This document shows positions 25,649 to 39,000 of a DNA stretch of 64,000 nt, piece after piece. A model generated the notes under the pieces. That model was not told where the DNA came from. It made no database searches and saw only the letters and a program-made list of their open reading frames with translations. Every line of letters begins with the position of its first letter. Position 1 is the first letter of the stretch. The DNA is from Anarhynchus alexandrinus (taxonomy: Eukaryota; Chordata; Aves; Charadriiformes; Charadriidae). A program made the position numbers and the translations under genes. Where the stretch lies: the NCBI GenBank assembly GCA_008711295.1, contig VUYV01000179.1:203824-267823 (forward strand). The letters run 5' to 3'.

Positions 25649-27530
25649 TTTCATGTGCTTTTAGCAGCAGATCCATCTTGAAATTTTATTTCCAGCAATA
25701 TGTCATTTTCCAAATGACAACCAAAATAGAAAACAAATCAAATTAAGAGTCGATTACAAACTGGGAGTACTATCTTTCATCTGTAAAAAAAAAAAAACAA
25801 AACCCAAAAAAACATGTAAAGCAGAAAATTACTTGTCCATCTACCGTACAGGTCATGGTGATTCAATTGCTGTCTGGAGTACTTATAAATTTTCATAGCT
25901 AAAAAGCAGAAATAGAAAAAGCTCCAACCAGACACATTTTTCTGTTCTTCCCTCCAAGACCCAGTTCTAGAACTGAGAAGTTTCTTCAGCTAAAAATCCC
26001 ATTTGCTAGGCAACTCACATGGAATACAGAGCCATGTGACTGGTAGACTTTATTTTATGTTTGAGATAAACTCAGAAAATCTGATATAAAGCAGTGCAGA
26101 AATGTCTTTAATTGTCTAGCCAGCTCATGGAGGCAGAAGACTCAGAAGTGACACCAAGCTGCTGGCAGCGCTACCAGGAAATTCAAGACAAGTTGAACAA
26201 AGTTACTTGCTTGTCTGCAATGTCATGGGAAGACTCAGAAGTCATGACAGTAATAGAAAACTTAGGTGAGAAAATAGTAAAATGTACTTAGGCAATACAG
26301 GTTACACAATGACTCAAGAGAAGCTCTGAGTGTAATAATGGGTGCTAAGGACAACTCATAAGGATCCATGGTTGCTGTAGAAGATCCTTGAGCAGCAGCT
26401 ATGACAACCAGAGATGAGTTTAAAGAACATGCTCTCACCTGCTAGTAAAAACCTTTGCCTTGGACCCAGGAAGAAGCGATGACAGGACAGACAGAGATAA
26501 CAGAGAAAATGAATGAATTTGCCCTGGAACTGTGAGACTTATTCTATCAAAGAAGGGGTAAAGTTGACAGCAATATCAATGGCCTTTCCATTCAGGCTTA
26601 GATGAGCTTGGAGGTGCAATTCATAACATCTGTAACAGTCTTCTCACGGGTTTCTTGAACAAATCTATTGTTCTTGACAATGGCACACAAAGCAATTACT
26701 CCTTTATGAATAAGGTTTCTCTTTAAAATATCAAAAAATAGTAAAGTCAACACTTGACCATTCCACCTCTGTCAATGTCAGTGTGAAATCACCAGTGGCA
26801 CAGCTTTTCTATGGAAAAATAATTCATTCTATTTTTAGCTATTATGAATACTTTTCACCTAATGATCCCTGTTCAGATTTGTTACTGTCTTTTGTCATCA
26901 GGTTATCCTCTATAACTACATCACACCCTTGCAGGAAAGGATCAGAAATACATATTATTTGCTAATTACAGTTCCAAGAATTTTTGTCTTGAATTGAGTG
27001 ATTACCAGGCTTTAGGCAAACTCTTCAGATTCTTTCTGATTTACTCGGTACACATTCACTTTCTTCACTTAATAAGCAAACTAATCAAACTGCCTTCTGC
27101 AGTACCCTCTGAGCAAGCATTTGGACAATGGGTTTTTGTCTTAGTCCTCTCCCTCAGCTAAGCTTGTTGGGCTGCAGGGCATGGCATTCATGATATAGAA
27201 AGTATTTAAAGAAAATGGGAAGAGATGGATGGATGAATAGCATTGGCTTTAATTATAAGACTATTAACATTGGAAGCAATTCAATGAGGCATTGACTTCC
27301 AGAATATCATCTGTGTCTAATGGACAGCTCCTAATCAAAGTAGATTCATTCAAAGTTAATACTAATATATGCATTAAACCTGAACAAATGAAAAATCTCC
27401 ACATCTTCTCTCAGTGATATGAGTGGGTTTATACACTCACCAATAAATGATTTTTGAGTATTCCTCAGCTGCCTGTCCCTCAATTCTCCAGAATCCTCTT
27501 GAATTCTCAAGTCTAAAAAAAAAAAACCAA
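25649..27530. other. Unique DNA, nothing recognised
   Basis: The stretch is AT-rich with a poly(A) run near 25785-25797. No open frame, RNA gene or repeat that I can name. Confidence 0.45.
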
Positions 27531-27591
27531 ATCACAGAATCATAGACTGGTTTAGGTTGGCAGCCCCCCCAAAGCTCATTAATTCCCAACC

Positions 27592-27803
27592 NNNNNNNNN
27601 NNNNNNNNNNNNNNNNNNNNNNNNNNNNNNNNNNNNNNNNNNNNNNNNNNNNNNNNNNNNNNNNNNNNNNNNNNNNNNNNNNNNNNNNNNNNNNNNNNNN
27701 NNNNNNNNNNNNNNNNNNNNNNNNNNNNNNNNNNNNNNNNNNNNNNNNNNNNNNNNNNNNNNNNNNNNNNNNNNNNNNNNNNNNNNNNNNNNNNNNNNNN
27801 NNN
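27592..27803. other. Assembly gap (212 N)
   Basis: A run of N inside a CR1 copy. Translations that pass through it are meaningless. Confidence 1.
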
Positions 27804-28023
27804 GCTGCTGTAAGGTCTCCCTGGAGTCTTCTCTTCTCCAGGATGAACAACCCCAACTCTCTCAGCCTGTCTTCACAGGAGAGGTGCTCCAGCCCTCGGA
27901 TCATCTTTCTGGCCCTCCTCTGGACCTGCTCCAACAGGTCCATGTCCTTCTTATGTTGGGGGCTCCAGAGCTGGATGCAATATTCCAGGTGGGGTCTGAT
28001 GAGAGTGGTGTAGAGATACAGAA

Positions 28024-28392
28024 TCACCACTCTCTACCTGCTGGCCACGTTTCTTTTGATGCAGCCCAGGATACAGTTGGCCTCTGGGCTGCAAGTGCAT
28101 GTTGCCGGCTCATCTTGAGCTTCTCATCCAACAACACTCCCAAGTCCTTCTCCTCAGGGCTGCCCTCAATCCATTGTCCTCCTAGCCTGTATTTGTGCAT
28201 GGGATTGCCCCGGCCCACGTGCAGGACCTTGCACTTGGCCTTGTTGAACTTCATGAGGTTTGCATGGGCCCACCTCTCAAGCCTGTCCAGGTCCCTCTGG
28301 ATGGCATCTCTTCCCTCTAGCATGTCAACCACTCCACACAGCTTGGTCTCATCAGTAAACTTGCAGAGGGCGCACTCCATCCCAACATCCAT
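28024..28392 (-). pseudogene. CR1 ORF2 reverse-transcriptase fragment (inactive)
   Basis: This is a 122-codon open stretch from the C-terminal half of the CR1 reverse transcriptase, the enzyme that copies the element's RNA at the target site. Recognisable pieces include a catalytic-loop region reading KFTDETKLCG, where active CR1 has an F-A-D-D core, so the second catalytic aspartate is changed to glutamate and the alanine to threonine. Next come RDLDRLERWA, FNKAKCKVLHVGRGNPMHKY and EEKDLGVLLDEKL, all typical of CR1 ORF2. The frame then ends and continues in another frame at 27803-28030 ([20 protein letters not shown]), so there is a frameshift near 28025-28035. With the truncation, the changed motif and the shift it cannot be functional. 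The apparent plus-strand open frame over the same DNA is a shadow. Confidence 0.88.
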
Positions 28393-28785
28393 GTCACCAA
28401 CAAAGATGTTAAATAATACCAGTCTTTTATAATAATAAAAGATAAAAACACTCTGTTTCAGTTTCTGTGGCTGTCATGACAGTCCAGAACAGGAATGTTT
28501 CACACTAAAATAAGAATTCTTCGATGCTATTGGCTCCTAGTTCAAAATGGAAGAAGGCAATACTTTGAAGGTGATTACCTGTGGTAAAATGTATATCGTA
28601 ATTCAACTGAAGAGGAGGACAGAGTTCCAGTAGCCAAGCTAGCAGAAAAGGGATTTCATAGCCTCTGAGATGATTCTAAGTATTTGTGAAAATCAAAGTC
28701 AGTCAAGCCCTAAACAGAACAGCTTGGGCTTATACTGCCAAGCACACATACGCGCAGGGTTTATGCAGATTAATATTGACACATC

Positions 28786-28876
28786 TTTATCGGAGGGACA
28801 GTGTCTGCAGCATACTGAAGTTAGTGAGACTTCCACCACACATTATTATGAAATTACTACTAAGTTATACATAGCA
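28786..28876. repeat. Local direct repeat, copy 1 (91 bp)
   Basis: The 91 bases match 30020-30110 without any insertion or deletion; by hand count 79 of 91 agree. The shared core includes GCATACTGAAGTTAGT and TATGAAATTACTAC. No known family recognised. Confidence 0.85.
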
Positions 28877-30019
28877 TAAATCTGCATTTCTAGAACTCAT
28901 GTTCCATGGGTGCTATAACACTTCTCTACTCAGTAAGCCCTGTGCAGTCTTTAATCAAGTTTGTAAGCAATTCAACACCAAAAAATGATTGGTTAACATC
29001 TGTGATTATTAACTCCTTCCCCATAAAATAAGCTGTGTCATATAATGTAGGTCTAATCCATTTCATCTTTATTGAAGATATTTACTCAAGCCAGGGAGAG
29101 CCGTGACTGAACTTCAGGAGTCTCTGCAGTCTAATGACTGACAGGAACCAACACCAGAACACATGTAATCGCTACAGGAACAGCACTGGCCCTACAAAAA
29201 GAAGCTGCAGATAGCTCCCTCCAATGTTACTATAGGACACAAATATTGAAAGTAAAGATAAAGCTTTTCTCTTCCCAATTGTCTTGTCTGTGACTGCTTC
29301 AAGAGGATTGAGAAAGATACATTCCATTTCCCATCTGGATTACTCTCATGCATTTGATTTCTGGTCATTTATAATCCAAGATACAATTTAATGTGTTGAA
29401 TAAGTGTCTGGTAATACAAATCCATTATGACTGGCCATCATGAGCTATGGTCCAGTATATAGTACTGAACACCTGAAGAAGTGAAAGACAGACATAGATT
29501 TCACAACTTATGTTCTATTTTGCATTCCTTACTGCATTTTTCTTCTCCAGCTTTTTAAAAAAATAGAATTTATTACAAAAGAAGATGAGATATTTTTTTG
29601 TGAGATTCCTGCACAGTCAGCCATCTTGGGTACTTTAGGAGAAGATCAGCTAACTCAGGATGACTTATTTTTTCCACCTGTACTTCACAGAATTTCAACT
29701 TTTTGTAGGTATCAGCTGGAAATGAAAACAATGAAAAATTCAAAGAAGGCAATTATTCATGATTTCAGCTTTTGCCAGGTCAGTCACAGGGGGGAGGAGA
29801 ACCAACAACTTGATAAGCATGAGATTTTAGTGGAGCTGGGCATATAGATGGTTTCTCTCAGACATCTGTGGATATGTCTTACGCATCCACAGCATAGGCT
29901 TGATGAAGTGGCATGTATGTTTAACATGTATATTAAAAGATTTGAATCAGGAAATAATTAAAGCTCAATGAACCTGTGTGGGAAACCTTTCCCTAGGTTT
30001 TTATGCCTTTTATCCCCTT

Positions 30020-30110
30020 TTTATTGGAGGAACAGTGTCCACAGCATACTGAAGTTAGTAAGACTGCCATCACACATTAATATGAAATTACTACCTAGTT
30101 ATTCACAGCA
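30020..30110. repeat. Local direct repeat, copy 2 (91 bp)
   Basis: The partner of 28786-28876, same orientation, about 1.2 kb away. The flanks do not match, so this is either a short old local duplication or two copies of an unrecognised dispersed element. Confidence 0.85.
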
Positions 30111-32721
30111 CAACTGAAAATTTGTGATAGTAACAAGTACGATTTCCCTGGTCTTCCCCTAAACTCTTTTTCAGCTAGTCTACCATCTCCAGCAAAGTTT
30201 TTCTTACACAGCCGAACACCATTTCTGTAAATTCAAAAATATGACAGTTATTTTCTTTCTTGGATGTAGCCTCTTCTTCCCAAAGTTTAAAATACAGTCA
30301 GGAAAGGTATTTCTCATTGGAAACCTTGGCTACTAGAAGTCTTTGACTGAGTTCCTGTATCAAGGTCTGCAAAGCTGATAGCATCATTTGTAAGAAACTT
30401 CGCAAGAAAAGTTTGTGAGAACTTTACTGTTCATCAGCAAATAAATAGATTATAGCATGAAAAATTTTGATTTGTTATGTCAGAGTCCGTCTTGAAAAAA
30501 GCACTTTGTGAATATACTCTGGCTTTTCAGATGTGAAAAAATATCAGGTTTCCACTGCTTCTTACCAATTTTTTACATTGTCTGCTATAAAAAAACATGG
30601 ATTTTAAAAAAGCATTGAGAGCTTAAAACAGGTATTGTTATAGGTTACATTTGACTTAGAAGTACGAAATGGAAATCTTTTCTCCAATACTGCTATAAGA
30701 ATGAGGAACATCTGGAGAAGCATAGACCAATTCCATGGTGTCATCTCAAAGATATCTCAAGTCCATCTAAAAATACAGGCCTACTGTGTGAAATCTGGGC
30801 ACAAACTTACATAATGAAGTCATTACTTGACTTAAAAGCTTTAAAGACTGTGGAAAATGACAGTCACATTTCACAGAACCATTCTTTAGGTAATCTGTAG
30901 ACAGCAGCACACATCTTGCATGGCTCTTTTTGCTCATTTACTTTTCCCTTCCACTTACATAGACTGGAAAAATAAATACTGTTCCTTTAAAAAAGAAAAC
31001 TATGACTGGATCCCTTTTTTCAGAATGTTATTCTTCCTCAGAAGGTACTATTCTGACCTCTCATAGCGGAGAATCACAATTGAAAGACAAGATTAAATTG
31101 ATCAGCAATGAAAGTCCATCTCATGCTTATCTGAGGTAAGAAATACGGAGCAGACAGGTTGAGATTTTCCACCAGTGAAAATTCAGATTCTATAATGAGC
31201 TTTCCAGATGGTCACTACATTTATTAACCATGGGGATAAACAGCCTCTGCTATGGACTTCAGAGCACTGGTTTTGTTAAGCCTGGCCACATATGTTTAGA
31301 TGCACCACAGACTCACTGTCAAATTTCCACTATACAAGAATTATTCATGTCAAAATGGAATGGGTAGAACACACGTTTGAGAAACTGGGGCACTTGTGCC
31401 ATCTGTAATTCTTTCTCTTCTGTTTGATAACATCCAGAGTTACACAGGCTACAGGCATCACAAAATCAAAGAGGAAACAGAGAAGGTATTCCTTTCACAT
31501 TTTATGATCCTCATAAATCAGTTTTCCTGGTATCTTCCAAACACCAGTTTGTTGCATTGAGTTACTTCAGGGATGCAATAAATTTTTTACACAAGAGAAA
31601 AAGTGCTAATTTTTGTAAAGTGCAGAACATCGCTCCAGGATGTTTTTAATCTGTTTATGAAGCACGTCACCAAGGAAATTCTGATCTGATGGCAGAGATT
31701 GGGAACAAAGGGCAGAACTGTGTGGACAAACACACAAATAAACACTGAAGTGCTCAGCAATTGGACATCTTCTGTGGACATTCTTCTTTCATCCTGAGGG
31801 CTGGTCTATAGCTCAAATAAGTCTTCTCATACTGATGTGGGAAAAGGTTGGACATAATTCACAAATACAGTTTAGATAATGTGGAACAACTTCTGGGCTG
31901 TTGTGCATGAGCAGAATCCCAGATGAAAATTTCCTGTCTAGAGCCCTGCTTCCAAATGTTCCACAGAAATCACTCTCATGTCACCATCTTCACTGAATTT
32001 TGAGACTTCCCACCCATCTGCCAACGGCTTCCTAGAAAATGTGCAGAATGTTATGTTATTTTTTTGCTATAGAACATTATTTTGAGATTATTGCTTTTTC
32101 ACGTCAGGGACCATTTACTGAAATAAGGACAATCATTTTCCTTTCAAGAAGCACCAAAGTCCCATAAATTGAAGAAAAAATGTTTATATGATTTACATAT
32201 AAGCAAGGACATGCAGCAGTAACACCTGGCATTGAATATGCAATGATATTGTTCTACGACTAGCCTTTTATGGCACAATGTGTAGTGTACCAAAGCTCTG
32301 ATTTCTCCTTTATGATGGGATTAAACTTCCCTTCTCTGAGAAAATAAATAAATAAATTTAAAAAAGAGAATGTGCAATTTTGACTTTGCACAGCTAAAGT
32401 GCCACTGACCTTTTAATAACATATCAAATCACAAAGATGATCTTCTAGGAGTGCTTCAGTGAAGGCACAGTTAAATGTAACATACTAAATGGCCTTCATG
32501 AAAAATCAGGAACTGAGAAGAAACTGAAGAAACAGAGGAGAGTAAGCAGATGTGACTATGGCCTGCAGATATATGTGCAAGGGGGAAGGAAAAAGCTATT
32601 AGTATGGGCGTGAGTTTATAGGTCTCCACAGTAAAAGGAAATTTATGAAGGTGGTATCATCTCTCATAGACCCATCAGTTTAATAAATTGAGTGATAAGA
32701 AGATGGGTAAGATTTAGGGGT

Positions 32722-33263
32722 TATAGAATCATGGAATCATCTAGGTTGGAAGGAATCTTTAAGATCGTTGAGTCCAACCATTAACTTAACACTGCCAAAA
32801 CCACCACTAAACCATGTCCCTAAGCACTGTGTCTACCCACCTTTTAATTAACTCCAGGGATGGTGAGTCAACCACAACCCTGGGCAGTCTGTGCCAAGTA
32901 CAGCAGGACAATCACTTCCCTAGTCCTGCTGGCCACACTATTCCTGATACAAGCCAGGATGCTATTGGCCTTCTTGGCCACCTGGGCACACTGCCAGCTC
33001 ATATTCAGCCACCTGTCGACCAACACCCACAGGTCTTTTTCCACCCAGCAGCTTTCCAGCCACTCTTCCCCAAGCCTGTAGCGCTGCATGGGGTTGTTGT
33101 GACCCAAGTGCAGGACCTGGCACTTGGCCCTGTTGAACGTCATACAATTGGCCTTTGCCCATTGATCCAGACTGTCCAGATCCCTCTATAGAGCCATCCT
33201 ACCCTCAAGCAGATCAACACTCCCGCCCAGCTTGGTGTTATCTGCAAACCTACTGAGGGTGCA
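32722..33263 (-). mobile_element. CR1 LINE, minus strand, with internal deletion
   Basis: It starts with the reversed tail ATAGAATCATGGAATCATC and GGTTGGAAGGAATCTTTAAG, and shares its subfamily with the plus copy at 44638 (GTTAACACTGCC-type 3' block, CAGCGCTACAGGCTTGGGG complement). Near 32895 the text jumps from the GGCAGTCTGTGCCA block to AGTACAGCAGGACAATC. In the 44638 copy the equivalent points are about 360 bases apart, so about 360 bases were lost. The 5' end stops in the reverse-transcriptase region at about 33263. Confidence 0.93.
32868..33143 (-). pseudogene. CR1 ORF2 fragment, fused across a deletion
   Basis: A 91-codon open stretch carries CR1 ORF2 pieces: [59 protein letters not shown] and VIVLLYLA. 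It then runs into unrelated frame after the internal deletion. The catalytic aspartate motif lies outside this piece. The open frames on the plus strand at 32814-33191 are shadows. Not functional. Confidence 0.85.
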
Positions 33264-35887
33264 TGACTTCTAAGTGAAATAGTTTGCAGCATTGCTTCAT
33301 ATTGTATTTTTTTTGACAGTGAATTCTGTAGCCCTCGTGTAATCAGCTCCTGTAAAATGCCAGGCAGACATATGAAGAACCTATTTTATGAGCTGTTAAG
33401 TACTTGCCCCTTTCATATTTCCTGTATGAGCAAAGCAATATGCATACACTGGTTTTTCTTTATATTAGATAATATTTTTTGTTCAGAATGTTCACTTTAT
33501 TACAATTCATGGCAAACATTGATGTCAATCCACAACCATCTGAAACCATCATGTTCCTCAAGAAACTCTGAAAACAGCCTTCACTTGCCCTCACTTTAAA
33601 GTTCGTACTCTGCTGATATTGATGCATCCATTAGCAGTAGAGTCAGTCTGCATTTTCCAGAATCAAGTGAAATTCCACTTTCCCTCTTCTACCATGTCTC
33701 TCTACAAAATGGGTAGAGGAAAGGACAGAAATATGCTGTAAATATTCCTGACAGGAGTACCTATATTGTATTCTTAATACCAAAGGGGTGAGCAGGCATT
33801 ACTTTTTTTTTCCCCACTAAGAAAGCATCATTAAGAATCTTACTGAACTTCAAAGGCCTGAAGTAGAAAGAGCTCTCTTTCCTTTCCTAAAGAAAGTTTT
33901 CACTGCTTACTTTTCAACTGGTTTATTGAGGGGGAGATTATTTTGCACTAACAATAATAAAGTCTAATTTCCCCATGAGCTGTCTGACTGCATCCAAAAG
34001 TCACAGCATATGTCAAGTATTATTAAAGCCATAGGAACACCAGCAAGCACAACTTCATAGTATCTTGCCTAGAAGAATTCAGTCATCTAGAAATTTGCTG
34101 TGAAAACAGTAAGAATGGGGAAGAAGGTTGGCAGGTTGGACCGCAAACAGCTCCTAATTGCAGGCGCACAGTCCCCTGTAGTACTGTCCAGCATGCCAGC
34201 CTCCCAAGAAGATGTCTCACCTTATTTCTGTCACCCTTGTCAGACAGCGTTTGCAGATGGGCACCAGTATCCTGCAGCTACACATTGGAAAGAGTCCTCT
34301 ACTTTTAATGGAATTAATAAAAATAAAGTCTCCCTAGCACAATTAAAGTGAAAGTTTTATTGTTGCTTTACCCTTAGAAAACCTTTAGTTTAGAAGACCT
34401 GTAAGAGTTCAAAAACAATCCTTGAATGGCTTGGAGGGAAAAGAAGGTGTATCTTCTGCTAACACAAGAATGTAACTCCACTGAAGACTGACTGAGGAAT
34501 TCACCACAATGTGATCCAAGAATTACAGCAGCACTAAGTGAGGAGAAAGTAAACTCTGCTTTCAGAATACCAATCTATTTTGAAAAGGATTAGCCAGGCC
34601 TTTACTGAAGGTCTCATCTGCCGTAACATGAGGTTTTCAGAGGCGAGATGTCAAATGAATTTTGGTCCTTTGTACGTAATGACAATACCCATTTTATTGT
34701 GATGGCTCTGGAGCTAAAGAGAGAACAACATATTTATTTGCTTTATATAATCTAATCACCAAGACTGACATGTTTTCAGAAAAGCTGATAACAATATACG
34801 ACATTTATTCCATATGGTCAAAATGAACAGTATTTCTGAATTAATAAGAAAATATTGAATCTAAAGTAGGGAAGAGCCTTGGGATATGGAAGACTGAAAC
34901 ACAGTGGCAGATTTGTGCAAGATCATTCGTCAAGACAGTGTAGAAGCTGAAAACTTTGTGACTGCTTTTCATATGTAGGTATTTACAACATCTACCTGAG
35001 AGGTCTGCTTTCATTGACAACCTAATGCACTCAGTTGAATTTGGTGACTCCTAATTAATGATGTTCTGGTATCTAAATATAGCAAACTCATATACAGTTA
35101 GTCAATTTAGATAGTACACAATATTTGTCATTTTCAAAGCACAGTACAGACAGTAAAGGCTAGACTAAGACACTTAGGTGAATACCTCTATTCTTGCAAT
35201 TCATAAACATAAAAATAGTTACTACTCAAAGAACAACTGTATCATGTCAATAGAAAATATCTAGTCTAACCTTTTGCATGGTATCAGCCAGAGAATTCTA
35301 CTTATGGATTCCTGAACCTACCACAAGCACTGAAGTTTGAAATATAAGGCATAATTTATGAAGCTAGTGAAAGCTAAACACAATTAGGTAAAATTATAAC
35401 ATAGGCCTTGGTTTTCTTGTCAAGTAAACTTATCTAATCTAAACAATAAATAAACAAAAACTTACTACATTTCTATTTTGACTTTGACTACCAAATATAT
35501 TTATATGTGGGTGGTTTTTTTATTGTATCTCTTGCTAAAATGATGACTAAAGGATATTTTTGGTCCAAAATTTCAAGCCAGTGTAAAATAATTTAGCATT
35601 GAGGTTTAGGTGAAAAATTGCAGGACACAAAGGAGCTTATTTTCCTCTATCCCAAACTACAGGAAAACATAAAAGCCAACACTGGCAATAAAACTGCCCT
35701 ACAATACCGAATCCTAAACCTTTTCCTGTTTCATTCTGCAGATCTTTTTTTCCACTGGATTAAAAAGAAAAGACAATCTATTCAAATAAACCTCAGAATG
35801 GTTGGCCATATTTAGCTTTCACACATTATTTTCAATGCATTAATTTCACATATACTACTTAAGCAAAGTGTCTCTTTTTTTTCTTTT
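33264..35887. other. AT-rich unique DNA, nothing recognised
   Basis: No named repeat, RNA or exon. Open frames at 33357-33599, 34100-34351 and 35618-35815 (plus) have no recognisable domain. Confidence 0.45.
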
Positions 35888-36050
35888 TTTTTCTTTTTCA
35901 TAGATAAGAAAACAGAAAGGGCAGAAAACAGAATTATTTGCCCAAAGTCATACAAACTGTTAGCCATAGAGCCAGGAATAACATCCAGGTCTCCTGCTTG
36001 TTATTCTAATGTACTAGTGATTGGATTATGCTATTTCATCTCTGCTCAGT
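35888..36050 (-). mobile_element. MIR / CORE-SINE-like relic
   Basis: The order of blocks follows the reverse of the MIR consensus as I remember it: TTTTCATAGATAAGAAAACAG (usual CCCATTTTACAGATGAGGAAACTGAG), TATTTGCCCAAAGTCATACA (usual TGCCCAAGGTCACACAGC), GCCATAGAGCCAGGAATAAC (usual GGCAGAGCCGGGATT) and ATCCAGGTCTCCTGC (usual CCCAGGTCTCCTGA). Such elements were active in early amniotes and survive as diverged relics in birds. This is recognition by eye, not alignment. Confidence 0.6.
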
Positions 36051-39000
36051 GGACATGCTGTTCTGCAGACTGACCTCTGGAGCGATTACAGACACAAGTG
36101 TGACATTTGTTAATCTAAAGACTCTCAAGAGAGTAAGAAAATGTGAGGGCAGGTATTAGATAGAGGGCAGGCAAACACACCACAAATAAAGATCCAGGCT
36201 TTATGTGAAGTTATAGTAGCTATTTTTAAGTGAATCTGGCTGAGTCATTGACTTCATTCGTCACACAAAACAGAGGATGTCCAAACTTCAAACTGAAAGA
36301 ATATGGAGAATATGCCTCTCTTTAGGAGGTTTTCCTTCAGATCTCCCGTGTTATCTAATATACATTTTATTTACTGTAAACAGGGAAGACGAATGTAGCA
36401 AAAGCAGAGGACTGGGGCACTTACTTACAAATTAAAAATGCACTAATCAGGATACAACAAATGTTAGCTTGCCTTGAACCCAAATACATGCATACTAAAA
36501 TAGCGTAACCAACAACACATAACTTTTCTGTAACACTGTCACAGCATCAGAGCAATGTGATGACTAAAGGTGGAAAAACTGAAGACACCCAAATGATAAA
36601 AAAGGTGCCAAACAAAGAACAAGATAAGCACAAGGTACTGCAAATAGCCAGGACATCCTGCCTAATGCATATGAAGGATGACTGGCAAAATCAAAAACAA
36701 GGTAAGCGCTATCAGGAGCAGATGAGATCCCCCTTTTCTGGCTGGGCAGATTGGGAGGGGCAAGTAGCATAAAATAACAAATATGAAAAGGAAAGACAAA
36801 ATATCTACCACAGAAAAAACCTCTAAAAATAAGCCAGCAGGAAATGGTTTGATTATGATCCAAAAAATTTCAGGCAACAGAAAATGTGAACACAGATTTC
36901 TTTGCCACATGAGCTCTCAAAAAATCTGTTGAAACTATGCTTTTTTTGGAGCCCCAACTATGAAATACAATGTCCTTCATTAAAAGAGGTGATGTTTTCA
37001 GATGTGACTTGCTGAGCTTCTGGTTTATAAATCCTTCTGATCGTTAATGCAAACGTTACCAGGCAGTCACTCCAAGAGTGTATGACTCAGCATCAGATTA
37101 CCCACCGATTCAATCTATAGGATACTGCTTAACTGTCCATATAGCTGAATCTCATAAATAATGTATTTCTCTTTTTCTTTAAAACAACTAAAAGAATTGT
37201 GATACGTGGGTTTGTATATACGTAGCCTATCATACAAGATTTCTGGAAGTCTTCTAGTGATGAATATGAGAGAGGTTCACAACAAGTTTATTAGTTGGGA
37301 ACATCAATCTTGTTAGCAGCACACGTACTTATTTCAGTAAGTTGTTCCTTGTTGTACAGGGACTGTCTGCAAATCCCTGCACAGCACTTATCTCTTTCTA
37401 GACATTTCGTGATCCTGTGGTCTGAGTTACTAATGTTTGAAGATGCCTTCCCACTCAAGAGATGAGGGACTTCTGTTACAAAATTAGTAGAGACTAGTAA
37501 AGTACTAGACCAGGCTTAAGGTACATTTGTTCTATGTATTTTAGGTTTCTTTCCCCTCTATATATGGTAAACAGTATAAAATAATTTTATCTATGGATAT
37601 TTTTCAAAGTGAGTTGAAGCCAATCACAATCTTCTCTTTTGAATTCCACAGGCTTAGGGTCAATCTTTATACAGGAATAAACTCATGCCACTTCACAAGG
37701 GAGGGTAAAAATTATTTGGACCATGAAATCGGATGAGCCTCTTGACTTTGTACCTGGCAGGAAAGTATATCTTCTTTATTTAAAATTTCCAGTTTAATTG
37801 CTTCTGGTTTTCTTTGTTCATTCTCCACACAGACAAAACACATACTTATTACCTGTGGTTATCAACAGGTAAAACAGTATTTTGTTTTAGCGCATTAATT
37901 ATGGTCTCTCTTTTATGAATATACATTAATGCAAGTGTTTATCATCTGTTTTATGCACTGTTTACTCATCTGTAAAGATACCGTTCCTTTAATAATATCT
38001 GCAACCTATGTTTTATTTTTAAATGTATAACAAAGCCTGAAATTAACACATCAGTGCAATAGAAAAGATATCCATTTGTCTTTCGTTCATTGTCCATCTT
38101 TAAATTTGACCAGCTAATTTGAACAGTGACACCTCTTTTTCCTATTCTAAACTTTGGCTCACTGTGCAATTTCTCGTTTTGTAAATGTCTGGTCCAGACT
38201 TCAGAGGAGTCTCAGTGATTTAGAAGCTCAATTTCCTGATTTACAAAGAAGGCTTAAGGTTTCCACTGAGTAGCCAGCAGAATTTACAGCAGCAGTTTAA
38301 TAAATTGTATGTTAAACTCCTACTGAGAATCAGCAAACTTCATGGAGAGACAATGCTGATCACATGAACTCTGGGGGAAAAAAAATGAAATCCATTCGTT
38401 CAGAAAGGGGACAAGTCAGTACAATTTTTGCTCTATTGCAACTGCTCATTCTATCTGTTCATATCCCCAGTGATGTGCAAGTGAGATGTATTTGCACACA
38501 CTGATGGAAGCAGGTTATGGCTACATGTTCTCATTTTATTAAATTTCTTTATGAGGGAATGATATTACATATTGTATGCAGTGTTTCTAAGTACATAAAG
38601 GGGAAAACATAATGTATTTTCCTTGGAGAATAGGATTTATGTGCTGCATATGTCTGATATGAAGTAATGGTTTTGTCAGGGATTACTGTCAATACTGCCT
38701 GTTTATGAATCAAAACCTATTCAGCAGTCATAAGCAGCTGGAAGCTGAACATCTGGGGCAAGAGTCAGCAGAAAATTTTGCTACCTCTAGATATTGTCTT
38801 TGTAGGGGATCAGTTTATCTAGGTTGAAATACGGGCCAGCTGTGAAAAGCCAAATTGAGAAATAAACCTCCTTCAATGGAGCGAGGACAGCAAAGTTGAC
38901 TCAAACGGAAGTATAGAATCTGCTCCTAAAAAACTATTCCCTTCCCTTAAATAATATGCATATGTAGACAGAGAGAAAAGAATTATGCGTATACCCTCTA

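Larger units (their letters stand above)
27531..28424 (-). mobile_element. CR1 LINE, minus strand, split by an N gap
   Basis: It opens on the plus strand with the reversed tail ATCACAGAATCATAGACTGG, is interrupted by the gap 27592-27803, and resumes with CTCTCAGCCTGTCTTCACAG, GGACCTGCTCCAACAGGTCC, CAGGACCTTGCACTTGGCC and CTTGGTCTCATCAGTAAACT. The far end (near 28424) is the 5' truncation point, inside the reverse-transcriptase region. The gap falls in the 3' portion of the element, where copies are most alike, and is probably an assembly failure on the repeat. Confidence 0.93.
28425..32721. other. AT-rich unique DNA between CR1 copies
   Basis: Apart from the 91-bp repeat pair I see no gene or repeat. 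A short AAAT-type simple repeat is at 32339-32360. Small open frames (28670-28879, 29626-29847 plus; 31587-31781 minus) are unrecognised. Confidence 0.45.

Noticed and set aside
27437..28432. Long open frames of 197 and 291 codons
   Set aside because: Both pass through the N gap; the real content is CR1 on the minus strand, and the plus-strand frame is a shadow.
28786..30110. The 91-bp pair as LTRs of a small element
   Set aside because: The copies lack TG...CA ends, flanking duplications, a primer site or a purine tract.
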